The translations under genes were made by a program, and so were the position numbers. The notes beneath the pieces are model-generated. The model saw only the letters and a program-made list of their open reading frames with translations, was not told where the DNA came from and made no database searches. DNA of 64,000 nucleotides from Pseudofabraea citricarpa (taxonomy: Eukaryota; Ascomycota; Leotiomycetes; Helotiales; Dermateaceae): contig JAPWGK010000036.1 in the NCBI GenBank assembly GCA_029641185.1, forward strand, positions 124,001-188,000, read 5' to 3'. Below are positions 11,630 through 22,837 of this stretch, one piece after another (the first letter of the stretch is position 1; every line of letters begins with the position of its first letter).

Positions 11630-12628
11630 TCAAAACTCAACAATACACTTGGCTCCATCCCTCATGTCTCCCCGAGCGATTAAGCCTTCTACAGCACAGG
11701 CCTCGACAGCTCGGATGACATCAGTCTGTTCATGCAATCGAGTGGGAACCTGATCCTTCCCGCTGCCACTGTCTTTTAGTTTCTGATAGACATCTCCTAT
11801 TCGGATATAACCACACTTATACAGCCAATGGCTAGATATCAGGCTCCATGTCATGCTTGCATCCAGCAGGGTCTTATCGCCGTATTCATCAGTTGTAGCT
11901 CTTCTCTGTCCGTCTGGCTCTTCAAACTGTGATGCACCGGTATAAATACCATTATTCCGAGTTGTCAGAGTTGGCGGTGGTGTTGACATGACAGTTTGCC
12001 AATGCAACACGCCTTGAACCTGGGCCTTCAAATAGCAATTCTCTGCAGCGAGAACTGACTTAGCATGCTCGAGCAAAGAAATTTTCTTCTCGAGCTCTTC
12101 TAGTTGGCATCGTTTCCGCATTCTACTTTCTCTCTGTCTTTCTGACATTAGCTACCGGTGCATGATGAATACCGGATTGTTCTAGTAATTTACAAGTCTC
12201 TATTTCTAACCCGCCTTCTCTTGCTGGCGTCGGTTAATTTTGTGTTGGTTCTCTTCCGATACTTGACATCGTTCTGCGATTTAGGCTTTACTCTCGCTTT
12301 TTGGAGGACCTCTTTTGATGGATGTTGTTGAAGTTGCTGGTCGAGCTCAAGGCCACTCGCGGATTGACTCGGAAGTGGCCGGCTACTAGTAAAATTCATA
12401 GGGTTGAGTGACGGCTTTTCTACGTCCAAGAAGCTTGACTATGAAACGACAATCAGCTTCGATCAAAGCAATTGCGCAACCACTTGCCTCAAGAATGGAA
12501 CTCACCGAAGCTGTATTTTCTTGACTCCCAGAATAATTTAAACTCTGGTCGTTGCGTAGCACACAAGTGCTTTGTGGAGGGGAAAACTCTTCTGAGTATT
12601 CCCATAAGTCCCAAGCCATTTGGCCCAT
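11630..12628 (-). CDS. bZIP transcription factor
   Basis: Sequence-specific DNA-binding regulator of unknown targets. Exons on the minus strand: 12628-12506, 12438-12194, 12137-11630, about 291 aa. The basic region spans the second intron: RRRVRNRD from exon 2 and LQRESRMRKRCQ from exon 3, giving the bZIP pattern N-R-x-x-Q-R-x-S-R-x-R-K, followed by a heptad helix (LEELEKKISLLEHAKSVLAAEN). The spacing is right only if the acceptor is the AAG at 12139-12138, not the CAG 4 nt before it, which shifts the frame. Exon 1 starts MGQMAWDLWEYSEEFS. The C-terminal half (TWSLISSHWLYKCGYIRIG, then AVEACAVEGLIARGDMRD) is not assigned to a known domain. Another upstream exon cannot be excluded. Confidence 0.8.
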
Positions 12629-15164
12629 TTTGTTGATCTGGAATATTTTCCTTGATACCAATGCAGTTTGGTATGTAACTTGTTTTGTTTTGGTTATCTT
12701 AGCGAAGAAGTTGAGCAGCAGCCAAACCAGAATCGAGTCCCAACAGGTTCATACTGCGGTCTTTGGGTTTATGCAAGCTTTGTTGGAAAATCTAATTATA
12801 TAGAGTCAGACAAAGAAGCAAATTATCGAAAAGAGGGTTTTTTCTTTCACTTGTAGGGGGTATTAATGATTTTCTACTGGCAATCCCAAGTAGAATGATG
12901 TAAATATTTGGCCGCATTACGAACGTACACATGGTAAATGCACATGATGATTACGGGAAGTGACTCGATGCCCCACCCCTTTGGTGGCTTATATCTTAAC
13001 TTCAAAGATCTTCTAGTGCTGATTCGCCATATGGGACAGAGATGTCAGCAATGCAAAATTTTCAGATGTAATCATCTATTTAAGCTAGACTTCCGAGGCT
13101 TATTAATCTTTCAATTGCTCAATTATCGTTCACAGTCATGATTATAATTAGTTGATGTTACGCCTTTGTTCGGTTTAAACGTCTTACGAGAACCACCGAC
13201 TACCAGGATGGTGAGATGCTTAGAAGCTAGCACTCAAGCTTATGAAAGGTACCACTGCTCTCAACTATGATATCATAGGAGTATCAGATATATATTAAAA
13301 CAATGAGGTCGAATAAAACCCAAGACTGTTGCCACAGCACCTTCTATAGACGAGCTTTGAATTTGGTGCCCATTATTTGAAATGTCGAGGTCGAGTTACT
13401 CAAGGGTGGAATCACATGATGTGTCACGTGCTTATAATATCCTCCTAGTCTATTTCCCCTGCTATGTGCTCTTAAGCTTATCATTGAGCACATTTTCTCA
13501 ATTAAATTAGAAAAGGGTGATCCCCAGAAAATAAAAATCCCAATTTAGAGATAATTCCTGAGACCATCGTTACTCCGCGCCAGGGACCGTTTCAATTAAT
13601 CGTCGCGCAGTGACATACTAAGAACATGCCGATCAATCTATGTTGAAGCTAAGAATATCATGCTCTAAACCAACGTTTTCATCAAATTCACGGCAATAAT
13701 TCCCTCTGCAGGAATACCACGCGCTACCAGAGCAAAACTAGTACCTACACCGACGGCCCACAAGAAAGAAGCGACGCACTTCCAGGCATTAATCATATGC
13801 TATGAGATAACCTGGTCCTCTGCAAGAAAAGTCAAGCACTATCGTACTGCTTTCGTAATATTGCTCGATTCTGTGGGACTCTCACAAACAAATGCAAGAT
13901 GGTTAGTTGCTAGGAATAACGATCGTATATCTCAGTTGGTAACCCTTGTGGATCCCTACAAAGGCAAGACATCGTACGAATCACCTGTTAATATTATATA
14001 CCCGGAAGCTTCAAGAGAAGCTTATAAGTCCATATCCAACTGCACTACGAGGGTTTTCAAACTTTATAATAAAGGTTGTCATCCTGATAGATCCCAGGAT
14101 TGCTGCCATTTCGGATATTACTCGCCCACCGTTTGAAGATACAGATTAGTTTATTTGAGAACTGAAAGAGATGAAGTCAGAAGGAAACAACCATTCTTGT
14201 GATAGTGATAGAACGATTTCGAGTGAGCTTTGGTATCAAGCTTTGAAAAAGAAAAAAAGAAAAAAAGAAAGAAATTGAACAACGCAACGGCGGGTCACCT
14301 GGGAATAGAATTATAATTATTAGGTGGGATGGATTTTGTCAATCATATCGCTGTGCTGAGATCAATTTGAACTCAAAACACGAACAGCATTCCCTTAAGC
14401 CTATGCGAGAAAACCATGCCAATCATGATCTTGTATGCGGTCTTGGTGATAATCTTCTCAGTGCCATCAGTGAAGCAAAAGGCCAAAAAAAAAATGTTCG
14501 AGAATCCTTAATAAATTGAAGACAAAGATTAGTGTTGGAAGAATAGCTACGTGGGCACGTGTTACGTTAGTGCCTATATAAGGCCTCCCTCCTGTAGTTC
14601 CTCTTTCCTCCTTAGACAAATCAATACCTTCGAAACGAGCATTCATAAGTGAATATGTGATGCCCCTCGACCCGTTGATTATAGTCAACCGACAATTAGA
14701 TTCTTTTATAATCAGAGTATTTAATGTATTTATTTCAAGCATTAGTTTACACCTTGTTATGGTTATTAATCCTGCCACGTAGCCCAAGATGCGCGACTTC
14801 ACGATATATTTCTTCTTCATGCAAACGTCTAGCGATGGTTCTGTTTCGCTATCAGGCACTCTGTCGGATTCGGTGGGAGTATTACCCGTTACAACAGATA
14901 ACATGTGGAGTCATTTAACCATGGGGTAATTTGATACGATATTTAAATGACGCAATAAGCTACTCTTTAAATAGAAGGCGTGTTCTAAAACATCAAAGTC
15001 GTGGTGGCTTTCTGGCCTCTTATAGGCCAGAGCTGGAAATAAGCGACGAGACTAGTGCAACCCTCTGACCCTTCGGCAGATTTACCTTGATGTCTATAAC
15101 ACAATGCAATTGCCACTTCGCAAAATCTTCTCTAATTTCGTTGTTCTTTCCTTCGTTGGAAAAC
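12629..15164. other. 2.5-kb gene-poor region
   Basis: Mostly AT-rich intergenic DNA. Open frames at 13861-14136 (+) and 14467-14904 (-) are low in recognisable content and I do not call them. A 43-residue minus-strand frame at 13796-13665 is hydrophobic and preceded by a possible splice acceptor; it could be an exon or relic of a small membrane protein. A short hairpin (ctggcct...aggccag, 15019-15037) lies about 130 bp before the phosphatase gene. Confidence 0.5.
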
Positions 15165-15784
15165 ATGCGATATCAAACATTCCTGTATTCGTTGGCACTT
15201 GCTACTATTACCGCAGAGGCTGCACAGACTGTCTACTTAATTCGCCATGGAGAGAAACCAGCGGATGATGGCACAGGCCTAAGTGCTGCCGGGGTAGCCC
15301 GTTCACAGTGCTTACGCACAGTATTTGGTGATAATTCTCCTTATAATATCTCTCATATTATGGCTCAGACTCCTAAATCAAGTATGTGGTCCTTTTTGTA
15401 CCATTTGGGTCTTGGCTAATTCGACGTATTAGATGGAAAAAGAGCGCGGCCGTTTCAAACAGTTGAGCCTGTTGCTCAGGATTTAGGATTGAGTGTGGAT
15501 ATTAGCTGTGATAGAGATGATCCGAAATGTGTCAAGAAAGTCGTCGACGAACAACAGGGGAACGTTCTCATTTGTTGGGAACATGATGCTCTTACGAATA
15601 TTGCGACGGAGCTGGGTGCTATAGAAGCTCCTACTTATCCTGATGATAGGTATGCATTTTGAGTTCTGTTCGGTAGAGCATTCTAACGATCTTACTTAGT
15701 TTTGATATCATCTGGACGGATCCAGCTCCCTTTACGGAGGTCACTGCTTTTACAAGTGAAGATTGCCCTGGTCTGGATGCGTAG
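15165..15784 (+). CDS. Secreted histidine phosphatase superfamily (PGAM-like) protein
   Basis: Small member of the histidine phosphatase superfamily; substrate unknown. Exons 15165-15381, 15433-15649, 15700-15784, giving 172 aa, with introns of 51 and 50 bp and consistent phases. A signal peptide is likely (MRYQTFLYSLALATITAEAAQ). The mature N-terminus carries the phosphohistidine motif VYLIRHGEKP; the second conserved His is in VLICWEHDALTNIA, and KSNGKRARPFQTVEPVAQDLG matches the usual middle region where arrivals at the active site are arranged. The ATG at 15087 in the same frame would add 26 residues before the hydrophobic segment and hide the signal peptide, so I chose 15165. The C-terminal DPAPFTEVTAFTSEDCPGL is short. 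Similar secreted proteins are widespread in fungi but poorly characterised. Confidence 0.83.
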
Positions 15785-16929
15785 TTCCATATCTGGCTGA
15801 AATTATGCCAATAAAGACATTCCCTAGCATGTGTAACCAGAACATATTAAATCAGATTTCCAGGCTAGATGGCATAGATTGAATGTGATAAGTGTCAGAG
15901 CTATATATGCAGATTTGAAGGCTGTAACAAAAGCACCTTGATCCACATGATATTGCGGCATAAAATGGAGGAAAACCCGGTGGCAGCTTCAATTACAAAT
16001 ATTTGGTCCCAGATATTTGCCTGCTTTGAGATTTTTTAGGTTGTGACACTCCCCAACTTCCAAAAGCGTGAAACATAAAAAATCTCAGTGTTCGGGGACC
16101 AAGGCTCAGTCCCCGGAACCAAAAGTAATAACATGATTAATTGCTTTTTTGCCAGGTATTGTGTAAGAATAGACCGAACTACTAAATTGATTAAAACGTA
16201 CCAACCAGCCAATGAATCAGGTGCAAGCCAACCCTCTACCACTTAGCTGGCAGGATATACACTCCGGCAGCAAAAGGGACTGACTAGCATGGGTTGAACT
16301 TAGAACTTAAGTCCAGGTATATTTGAAGGGTTGGGTTTCTGACAGAGAGAAAATGCTTTTGGAAGTGTAACTTTCTGCTTGCAAGAAAACAACTAGTAGC
16401 AAAGACTCAGACTGTCTATAGACTTCATGTTTTGTTAATAATAATCATTACCTTGAAGTGCATTCCTCTCCGAGACATGGCGTCTATTGCGTTTATCTTG
16501 GCCGGCGCTTAATTTGAGACGTGCAACAAAAGACATGAACTCTGATGGACAGCTCTTAATGTCTCTCTCATGTCCTGGCCAGCTGTTCTCTCTCTCCTTG
16601 CCTCGATAGATGGTCTATTGCCCCTGAATGGCCCCGTAGCGAGGTCGCCCAAGGCTGTATCCTCCGGCCACGTGCTGTTTGCACCCCTGCGGCAGGCTAG
16701 TCCCCTCTTGGACAATGACGACTTGGCCCGTGCCCAAGCTGAGCTCTGCCACCACTTGCTGCGCCGGCCAATCCAGAGGCGCAATCCCCCTCTCCGGTTC
16801 CATTTCCCATCCTCTTGCTCTTCTCTTTTATCCATCCCACCGCTCCATTTTCCTCCTCCCCATCACCCTGCTCCATCACACCACTCCCCCTTCTCCCACC
16901 TCGAATCCCAACTCCCCAATTGATTGATC
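15785..16929. other. Intergenic region with a GC-rich hairpin
   Basis: 1.1 kb between the phosphatase gene and the acidic-protein gene. A hairpin occurs at 16090-16119. The final 300 bp is C-rich and probably promoter plus 5' UTR of the next gene. Overlapping open frames on both strands at 16509-16927 reflect this C-rich composition; none has a recognisable domain. Confidence 0.5.
16090..16119. repeat. Inverted repeat / hairpin
   Basis: GTTCGGGGAC and GTCCCCGGAAC pair with a single bulged base around a short loop. Nearby ttgtgacactcccc (from about 16042) resembles the TGTGACA start of some LTR elements, but no second copy, coding relic or target duplication is seen. Confidence 0.5.
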
Positions 16930-17619
16930 ATGGCAACCCGCAAGAGAAGAGGTGGCGACGAGGAGCTTGTTGCCCTCCCCTCCGACAGTGAAGGTTCCGA
17001 GGAAGAAGAGTAAGCCTCCTGTTTCTCTCTGCCAACCTGGTCGCGTAGTTGGCGCGACGCTTCAGTTGAGGTCATCAAAGAAAGAGAGTCGTTTTCTCTT
17101 CAGCTTCGTGCCCTCGAGAGATATCTAGGTTCCCTTGGCAAGCCTGATGATGCGTTGTTTGCGCCTAGCCTTCCGATGACCTTCGGATGCTGACGATTGC
17201 ATCACATCACAGATATGAAGACTCTGACGTCGGAGAAGAAGCCGCCGGTTCGGACAGTGAGGAGGAAGAGGAAGAAGAGGAAGACGATGAAGATGCTGAG
17301 GCGGAAGGTATGTTGGTGGCATTCCACATTCTTATCGATTGCCTCGCTATCGCGCTCCGACCATCCATCTCAAGCTGACCACCATCATACAGAACCTGCC
17401 CCTCCTGTAAAGAAGCGTAAAACCGCGCCCGCCGACGAAGATGCCGAAGTCCCTCCCACGAAGAAGAAATCCAAGGTTCAAGAAGATGTCGAAGAAGAGG
17501 ACGAAGGCTCTGACGAGGAAGCCGCTCCACCCGTCAAGAAGGCAACTAAAGCTGCTGCTCTTGACGAAGACGACCTTGACAAGGCTGAGGCTGAGGTCGA
17601 AGATGATGACGAGGATTGA
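16930..17619 (+). CDS. Small highly acidic protein with Lys-rich motifs, probably nuclear
   Basis: Exons 16930-17009, 17213-17307 and 17393-17619, coding 133 aa. Phases agree: GA|A and G|AA split codons. The protein begins MATRKRRGGDEE and then alternates acidic runs (SEGSEEEE, a run of Glu/Asp in exon 2, EEEDEGSDEEA) with PPVKKRKTA, PPTKKKSK and PPVKKATKA blocks. The Lys blocks look like nuclear localisation signals and the acidic runs could bind histones or other basic proteins, but there is no named domain and no function can be assigned. The first intron (203 bp) is long for this window. The composition makes it resemble acidic nuclear chaperones only superficially. Confidence 0.72.
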
Positions 17620-18169
17620 AATGTTTCATGCCGGGGCATGGGATAGGCGAATTTGGATGGATATCGGAATCTGGGAATGGAAGGGGATCTTGCTACACAT
17701 TTAATTCGAAGGGAAAAGTAGACGAGGAGGTACAATCTATCTGCTTCAGATAAATCTACGACTTCATGCATTGAAAAGTCTGAGCATACTTGCATATTGA
17801 TATGAACTCTACCAGCGTGTTGGTATTGCAACTAGCAACCCCAAAGACTGTTAACAAATTTAAGAGATGGAGATAAGGGAGACGTAACCTTGCCGTCCCG
17901 ATAATACTCACTACAGATGTGTATATTGTGCCATATCTGTTGCGCCTGCTGTGTCTGTTGGTCACCTCGACGAAGGTTACCTCCGGTAGCAAATGAAGCT
18001 ATTCCCTCATGCCTACGTAGTACACGTGGCAACCACATCCGGAGCAAAGCACGCCGGAATCCGAGAAGGATTTACACGTGACTTGCCCGTGTCTATCCAG
18101 TTACCACTCCTGACTTTCATTCATTTCCCCCGGGCTTCTAACATTACCACGACTTCAATTCGTGACATC
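17620..18169. other. Intergenic region
   Basis: 550 bp between two same-strand genes; expected to hold the 3' UTR of the acidic protein gene and the promoter of the M24 peptidase gene. A gtacacgtggcaac word (E-box type, near 18020) is present. Nothing else identifiable. Confidence 0.45.
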
Positions 18170-19616
18170 ATGAACTCGCAAGGAAAGAAGAAGGAGATCG
18201 AGCAACCTCTGCTTGGCACAGATGGGGAAGTCAAGCCCTCACGAAGTATTTCAAGAAAGGGCACCATCATCTTTATGGTGCAGGCTCTATTGTTATTGCT
18301 CTTCATTGGCGTTCCGAAGCTTTTGGGCCAGACTCAAAACCCCCATCTTTGCCCCCTCTCTGCAAAGGGATTGGAGGCTTGTTCGTGGAAGATACTCCAA
18401 GATCACGTATCGTTACTTGACGTACCTTCGATAACAAAAGAGGAGTTTCTCCAACGCCAATCTATCCTTGCTAGAGAGCTTGATATTGCAGGCGTTGATG
18501 CGTTCATTGCTGAGCCATCGGCCTCTACCAGTTACTTTGCCAATGTCTCATCTTCCTTCGAATTATCTGAACGTCCTTTCTTGATCATCCTTGACAAGGA
18601 AGGTCAGTTTTCTTATCTTGCGCCTAAATTCGAGTTGGGTCGTATTGCAGGGCTTAGCATGGTGTACAAGGACAAGACAGTAATCGAGTGGCCCGAGGAA
18701 AAATCTCCATACGAGGTCCTTAAAGAAGCGACCGGATACAAGAAGGTTATGCTTGACGAGCATGTTCGATACATGATTGCATCTGGACTTCAAGCTGCGG
18801 GTATAGAAGTAGCACCGACTTCAGAGACTATCCAGTCGATTCGTGCAGTCAAGAGCGATGCTGAGATTGCAATTTTACAAGGCATCAATGCCTTTACCCT
18901 CCAACTTGTACGTGCCATACAGAAATGCATCCGAATTGGCATGTCTCAAGAGACCGTCACTACAGCTGCGGCAGCTCTATTCGCCAACGCAGGAATCGGC
19001 AATGATTTCTGGGCTATTATCCTTTTTGGAGAGCAAGCTGCAAGTCCGCATGGTGGATCCTCGGGAAAGAAACTCAGCAATGGCGAGTTTGTACTCATTG
19101 ATATTGGTTCAAGCTTGCATGACTACGGCAGTGATGTGACACGTACTATTCTACCTGACGAATCGAAAGTCAGTGCTGAGCTGATGGGGATTTGGAATCT
19201 TGTCCATGCTGCTCAGGCTGCGGCTATTGAGCACATGCTCGTTAACGAAACTTGCTCGATTGTCGATGCTGCATCCAGAAAGGTCATTACTGATGCTGGC
19301 TATGGACCTTATTTCACGCATCGCTTAGGTCATGGTTTGGGGTTAGAGATGCATGAACATCCCTATCTGAATGGAGCCAATTCTGAGAAGTTGAAGGTTG
19401 GAGAAGTTGTCACAAATGAACCTGTAAGCCCCCAAGTTTATTTTTAATAAAACATCAGCTGAGAGGATTTAGGGAGTTTATGTCACAACCGAACAAGCAC
19501 ACAAGTTGAGTAAGGATATCGGATTCGGAGTCAGACTTGAGGATCCTATTCTTGTTTCTTCGGATGGAGGTGTACCAACAACTGGACGTACAGCTGTATC
19601 TCCTTATGAGCCCTGA
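18170..19616 (+). CDS. Membrane-anchored M24 metallopeptidase (Xaa-Pro aminopeptidase/creatinase-like)
   Basis: Probable aminopeptidase P-type enzyme removing an N-terminal residue before proline; substrate not known. Exons 18170-19423 and 19473-19616 (49-bp intron, phase 0), 465 aa. Residues about 31-50 form a hydrophobic segment (TIIFMVQALLLLLFIGVPKL) after a basic Arg/Lys patch, predicting a type II membrane protein with the catalytic part in the lumen or outside. A creatinase-N-like domain precedes the pita-bread fold. Metal ligands of M24 are visible: Asp in FVLIDIGSSL, Asp in YGSDVTRT, His in RLGHGLGLEMHEHP, Glu in VVTNEPG, which is split by the intron, and a final Glu in FGVRLEDPILV. 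I chose the ATG at 18170; an in-frame ATG at 17993 would add 59 residues with no family similarity. Confidence 0.86.
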
Positions 19617-20398
19617 ACGATCTAGCCAACACAAAAAGCTCATAGACAGATCATCTACTTCACTTTAATGGAGAAGGTTACTTATTAAGCTGGTACCAAA
19701 TCAACAATTCAAGGACCAGTCGTTTCAAAATCAATCAGAAACCCACCTTTTCAAGAACAAGATGCAAACCAAGTCGTAAGTCTTTCGATTTGTTATTTGG
19801 AGAAAAGTGAATCATCTGTACCAACCAGCCTGTTTATCCAAGTCAAGGTTTTGTTCTTCTGAATTGGCTTTCTCTTTAATCGATAGCTGCCTAGAACACG
19901 GACCCTCGGTTCCGGTCTTCTAGTGCAAATTTTCCTATTCATCTTTACCTACAAAGTATAAAGACAGTCACTGTCTTTAGCTTGTAGCATTGGGAATTAA
20001 AATAAAGATAAAGAATGATTAAGATTTTTCGTTCTATTCCATCAGACTGAATAATCACCTATTTCCCCAAAATATTAACAAGTTATACATAAAATATTTC
20101 ACTTTCTTTTGGCTTATTTGCGGGAATTACTCGTGTAAGGGAGATAAGTTTAGTACTTGTTTAGCTTACCAATTAATAACCCATTTGGTAAAACTATATC
20201 CCGTAGTACCTTATCCTTATTCTAAATTTAGGAGAACTAATTAAAACTTTTACTAGCAGAATCATTTTGGCTTGTTAATAGGGCTAGACCTGTCAATCAT
20301 ATAACCTTGAATATCTTGGGTAACCAGGTACTTGTCGGTGAATCATTCCCTTGGCAATTTATATTGACACTGCGCCTCGAGGAACAAGAAATAGAAAA
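19617..20398. other. AT-rich intergenic region
   Basis: About 780 bp, strongly AT-rich from about 19920 on, with no coding signal. Likely a 3' UTR followed by a block altered by repeat-induced mutation or simple AT drift. Confidence 0.5.
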
Positions 20399-21040
20399 AT
20401 GTCGACCTCACAAACGACACATGAGGATCTTTCGCTACGACTCCAACCAATCAAATCTGCTTCCCTCTATCCAATATCATTGAACCAAGAATATACTACC
20501 ATACATGTACCTAAAACGGAAGAGCAACAAGAACAAAAGAATGATGTATTCCCAATTCCGATATTTCCAACTTTCTCCAAATTGGACACAACAGCAATCA
20601 CTCACCTCAAATCATCATACCAGCCACACTTTAAAAATTTCTTCCGGAAACTCTCAGACCTCGACCCCGACTCGTCCTTCGACTTCCTCTCCATGACCTT
20701 CGCAGATTCGCGTGAGGCTGAGCTACTTAATTATCAAGAAAAAATATGTTGCTTTAGTCATCTTACACAGAGGAAACTCAGGATGGAGATTAAAGTATGT
20801 CCAGGATTTTTTCAAATTGCCGAACAGGAAAAGGTCGTGGATCTGAGGGAGTTTTACGAAGAGTTGTTAGAGAAACTAAGAATCTGGGTAGCAAAGGAGT
20901 ACGAAAAGGAAATGGAAAGTGAGAGGATGGAAAAAAGAGACTTTAAAGGGAGGAAGAACTTTGGGGCTATTATGAACTTTATAAACTCTGGTGTCAAGGA
21001 ATTTTGGGCTGATTCTGATAAAGAGGTTAGAATGAATTGA
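20399..21040 (+). CDS. Hypothetical protein, unrecognised
   Basis: Single-exon frame of 213 aa starting at the first ATG (MSTSQTTHEDLSLRLQ). I do not recognise the family. The middle has a helical segment (ITHLKSSYQPHFKNFFRKLSDLDPDSSFDFLSM) and the C-terminal third is Lys/Glu-rich and probably helical or coiled coil (LREFYEELLEKLRIWVAKEY, then alternating E, R and K). No signal peptide or membrane segment. It lies between an AT-rich block and a convergent orphan gene, so it may be lineage-specific. Its length and codon use argue for a real gene, but no homology supports it. Confidence 0.5.
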   Translation: MSTSQTTHEDLSLRLQPIKSASLYPISLNQEYTTIHVPKTEEQQEQKNDVFPIPIFPTFSKLDTTAITHLKSSYQPHFKNFFRKLSDLDPDSSFDFLSMTFADSREAELLNYQEKICCFSHLTQRKLRMEIKVCPGFFQIAEQEKVVDLREFYEELLEKLRIWVAKEYEKEMESERMEKRDFKGRKNFGAIMNFINSGVKEFWADSDKEVRMN

Positions 21041-21312
21041 CTTTCCTTGCCAGGAGACTGTGAAAAGTTCAATGTTTGAGTTTCGATTCAGTTTATTCTG
21101 GTGAACCTTCTAGCTTACATGTCTCCAAACAAAAGAACAGAATCTCTCGTCAATGGCCATAAATAACGCGAAGAGAACCAACGGATTGCAACTAGAAACG
21201 GGAAAAGGCAGTTTGAAAATCCCTTAACACTCCATCCATATCAACGAACAACCAGTTCCTGTAAAAGAACCAGGTCTTCCCCTATAATTCTGAAAGTGGC
21301 CTTTCACGATCC

Positions 21313-22635
21313 TTAGTGCTCTCTAATTGACCAAGGGATATCATCCTCCTCTGGCTCTGGCAATCCAAGCTCCAATCTGTGCTGCGCACGAGCCTGCCGA
21401 CGTCTCTCCCGGTCCCTGATATTTCTGAAGTGTTCACTCCATTGCCTATCGTTTGCTGTAGGAGCTGCGATATCCTCGTCATCCACACTCTCTACACCAT
21501 TGAAAAAGTGTACCACAAGATAGCCTCTGTTCAGCTCGTCAAACACAACCAGTGGTGCCTGCTTTCGCACAATATCCAAGGATAGCTTATAAACCTTGTA
21601 TTGGTGAAGTAGTAGCAGGTAGTGTATCATGGCCTTGTATACCTCAGCTAGTAAAGCCTGCTTATGCCTCTTCGCCTCTTTATGACTGTAGCAGTCGCGA
21701 AACATGGTGGTATTTGTGCATCGACAGTGACTTTGGACACACAGGCGTACGTGTCGAAGAAAATTGTTCATGATACCCTGACAATGATTCTGAAATGTGC
21801 GGATCATGTCCCTCTCGTTTCGAAGTGGGTGAGCTCCCAGAACCCTCTCCATCTGGTTATAGATGCTAGCGAAAAGCCAGTTGAAATTTCGCTTTTGCTT
21901 ATTTAACTCACTCGAATCCTCTACGAAATGGCTGTACGAGCTTCCAGAAGGAATGTACTGGATGAGACGAGGCTCCTCAGTGACAGTCATATTAGGATAT
22001 CGACAACCCTCCATAAGCATATCAGCAAGATCAACAGAAGCCTGAAAAGTAGTTGAAGATCTGGCGATGCCGTATGATGCAAGTTGCCTCCAGAAATCTC
22101 CCTTGAGTTCATGAATGCGTTCATGAATCTCAGACTCAAAGACGGCTCCAGGTGTTCGTTCTTGTTCGTCAAGGTGTCTTGCTGTGCCACGAGGCGCTGA
22201 GCCGAATACGAACGGCCCTACTCCCAAAGCCCACGTATCAAATTCTTCTGGCTCAGATGTTACATCGTTGATCACGGCATGTCGTGCTAGTAGCTGAGAA
22301 GCTTCTGTTTGTTGAGACATTCGGAGTTGGCGCTGTATACTCTCCGTCAGATCTATAGCTTCCTCGGAATATATTGAAGGTGATCCTGGGAATAGTATTG
22401 AAGAAGAAATCTCTCCAGTTCGTGTGGGAACTGGGGTTTCAAGCGCGGTTGTTGGCTCAATGTTGTTTGAATTGTAACCCAAGCCTGTAATTAAAGGAGA
22501 TCCTGGGGCTGTTGGCTCTATCCTGTTCTGGGGAGAAGTTGAACTTGTCAAAGGAGATTCTGCGGTCGATGGCATTGTGTTGCTCTGGGGAAAATTCGAA
22601 CTTGTTGTCAAAAGAGATTCTGCGGTCGATGGCAT
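21313..22635 (-). CDS. Hypothetical protein with repetitive Ser/Thr/Pro-rich N-terminus
   Basis: Minus-strand frame, 440 aa from the first in-frame ATG at 22635 to the stop at 21313; unrecognised. The N-terminus is built from 11-residue units of the type TAESPLTTISL and then becomes Pro/Ser/Thr-rich. The rest is a long mainly helical region with FDTWALGVGPFVFGSAPRG, IHERIHELKGDFWRQLASYG, FNWLFASIYNQMERVLGAHP, a Cys-rich patch CVQSHCRC, and a basic Arg-rich stretch RDRERRRQARAQHRLE near the end. The same frame stays open upstream through the whole 33-bp array to about 22866 but without an ATG, so the true 5' end may be in a lost or unrecognised upstream exon, or ATG 22635 created inside the array may be used. 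Flanked by a mutated AT-rich block. Confidence 0.5.
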   Translation of the reverse strand: MPSTAESLLTTSSNFPQSNTMPSTAESPLTSSTSPQNRIEPTAPGSPLITGLGYNSNNIEPTTALETPVPTRTGEISSSILFPGSPSIYSEEAIDLTESIQRQLRMSQQTEASQLLARHAVINDVTSEPEEFDTWALGVGPFVFGSAPRGTARHLDEQERTPGAVFESEIHERIHELKGDFWRQLASYGIARSSTTFQASVDLADMLMEGCRYPNMTVTEEPRLIQYIPSGSSYSHFVEDSSELNKQKRNFNWLFASIYNQMERVLGAHPLRNERDMIRTFQNHCQGIMNNFLRHVRLCVQSHCRCTNTTMFRDCYSHKEAKRHKQALLAEVYKAMIHYLLLLHQYKVYKLSLDIVRKQAPLVVFDELNRGYLVVHFFNGVESVDDEDIAAPTANDRQWSEHFRNIRDRERRRQARAQHRLELGLPEPEEDDIPWSIREH

Positions 22636-22837
22636 CGTTGTCAGAGCAAATCCTGCGGTCGATGATATTGTTGTCAGAGGAGATTCTGCGGTCAATGGTA
22701 TCGTTGTCAGAGGAGATTCTGCGGTCAATGATATTGTTGTCAGAGGAGATTCTGCGGTCAATAGTATCGTTATCAGAGGAGATTCTGCGGTCAGTGGTAT
22801 CGTTGTTAATGGGAATCCTGCGGTCGATAGTATTATA
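22607..22837. repeat. 33-bp coding minisatellite, seven tandem copies
   Basis: The motif tgcggtc recurs at 22621, 22654, 22687, 22720, 22753, 22786 and 22819, exactly 33 bp apart. On the minus strand each unit encodes 11 residues like TAESPLTTISL. Diverged partial copies flank it (near 22551 and 22868) at wider spacing, joined by a second repeated segment containing ctctggggaaaa-like sequence. Because 33 is a multiple of three, frames stay open on both strands. Confidence 0.9.

Noticed and set aside
14467..14904. 145-codon minus frame with an ATG start
   Set aside because: AT-rich composition, no recognisable motif and overlapping low-complexity DNA. Length alone is not enough in an AT-rich block.
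17993..18169. Upstream ATG for the M24 peptidase
   Set aside because: It adds 59 residues without similarity and places the membrane anchor far inside; the ATG at 18170 gives a normal type II anchor.
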